Part shown: in pieces, positions 43,765-43,827 of the stretch | Position numbering within the stretch: position 1 is the first letter of the stretch | How the letters are laid out: the number at the start of each line of letters is the position of its first letter | Assembly: GCA_910580075.1 (NCBI GenBank) | Contig: CAJTVR010000035.1 | Span: 1 to 43,827, forward strand | Reading direction: 5' to 3' | Length of the DNA stretch: 43,827 nt | Source of the DNA: an uncultured Eubacterium sp. | GTDB lineage: Bacteria > Bacillota > Clostridia > Lachnospirales > Lachnospiraceae | Position numbers and translations under genes: made by a program | The notes under the pieces: model-generated | The model's input: the letters and a program-made list of their open reading frames with translations, nothing else | The model's database searches: none | What the model was told of the DNA's origin: nothing

Positions 43765-43827
43765 CCGGTTTTTTCGGGGTGATTGTCAGCCCTTCCATCA
43801 GCCACCGGAACTGCTGCGGCGTTAATT
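43730..43827 (-). pseudogene. tnpB: IS66 family TnpB, C-terminal end (cut by window edge)
   Basis: The minus strand reads LTPQQFRWLMEGLTITPKK, then PVRPVEPPEYMG and stop. The LTPQQFRWLMEGL core is the C-terminal signature of the IS66 accessory protein TnpB (Orf2). In an intact IS66 the tnpC gene should follow within a short distance; instead the element's small gene begins here. The IS is therefore partial or rearranged, or its main part lies to the right. Confidence 0.75.

Noticed and set aside
43755..43773. Short ACCGG/CCGGT hairpin with T run near the right end
   Set aside because: It lies within the IS66 tnpB coding end and the stem has only five pairs, so a terminator role cannot be supported.

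Overview
The window looks like chromosome of a spore-forming, low-to-mid GC Clostridia, most likely a Lachnospiraceae gut bacterium. The reasons are strong AGGAGG-type ribosome sites, an intact spoVT, Bce-type peptide-resistance modules, a VTC/DUF4956/CotH operon, class B sortase and InlB-type repeats, and tRNA genes without encoded CCA. The genus cannot be fixed from sequence alone.

Layout. 1-1265: tRNA genes (fMet partial, Phe, Lys) around a 39-residue hydrophobic peptide gene that resembles a type I toxin and converges with a predicted small RNA on a shared terminator. 1363-5105: an operon of two small ABC transporters with a YtrA-type GntR regulator, driven from a promoter inside a 74-bp perfect palindrome. 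5429-10701: a BceRS-BceAB-like two-component/ABC module for antimicrobial peptides. 11228-13356: padR, an anti-sigma-like membrane gene and three small SdpI-like membrane proteins. 13533-19211 (minus): a response regulator/kinase pair followed by VTC domain, DUF4956 and CotH genes, with a candidate regulator box and a structured leader between them. 19462-23517: a sortase B with a large cytoplasmic N-terminal domain, then a secreted CAP/InlB-repeat/FnIII protein. 24705-29415: MarR plus a heterodimeric multidrug ABC exporter. 29595-38662: housekeeping genes (NfeD, zinc phospholipase C, D-2-hydroxyacid dehydrogenase, MurJ/SpoVB-like flippase, spoVT, trigger-factor-like lipoprotein, class A PBP). 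38929-43827: tRNA-Pro followed by the integrase end of an integrated element, with an excisionase, a three-gene overlapping unit that includes a HerA/FtsK-like ATPase, and an IS66 tnpB remnant.

Much of 1.4-30 kb concerns envelope stress and efflux: four ABC systems, two two-component systems and three local repressors (GntR, PadR, MarR). A second theme is structural. Many intergenic spaces are tandem repeats whose units are copies of the adjoining gene's start or stop region, and a 290-bp MITE-like element with 39-bp terminal inverted repeats occurs twice, in opposite orientation, each time next to a drug-resistance module.

The most interesting candidates for undescribed biology are the small peptide/convergent RNA locus (357-768), the chain of ATGA-linked mini-ORFs before the BceS-like kinase (6113-6472), the MITE-like element, the structured leader of the VTC operon, and the three-gene ATPase unit on the tRNA-Pro element. 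No database search was possible; family names rest on motif and sequence recognition.
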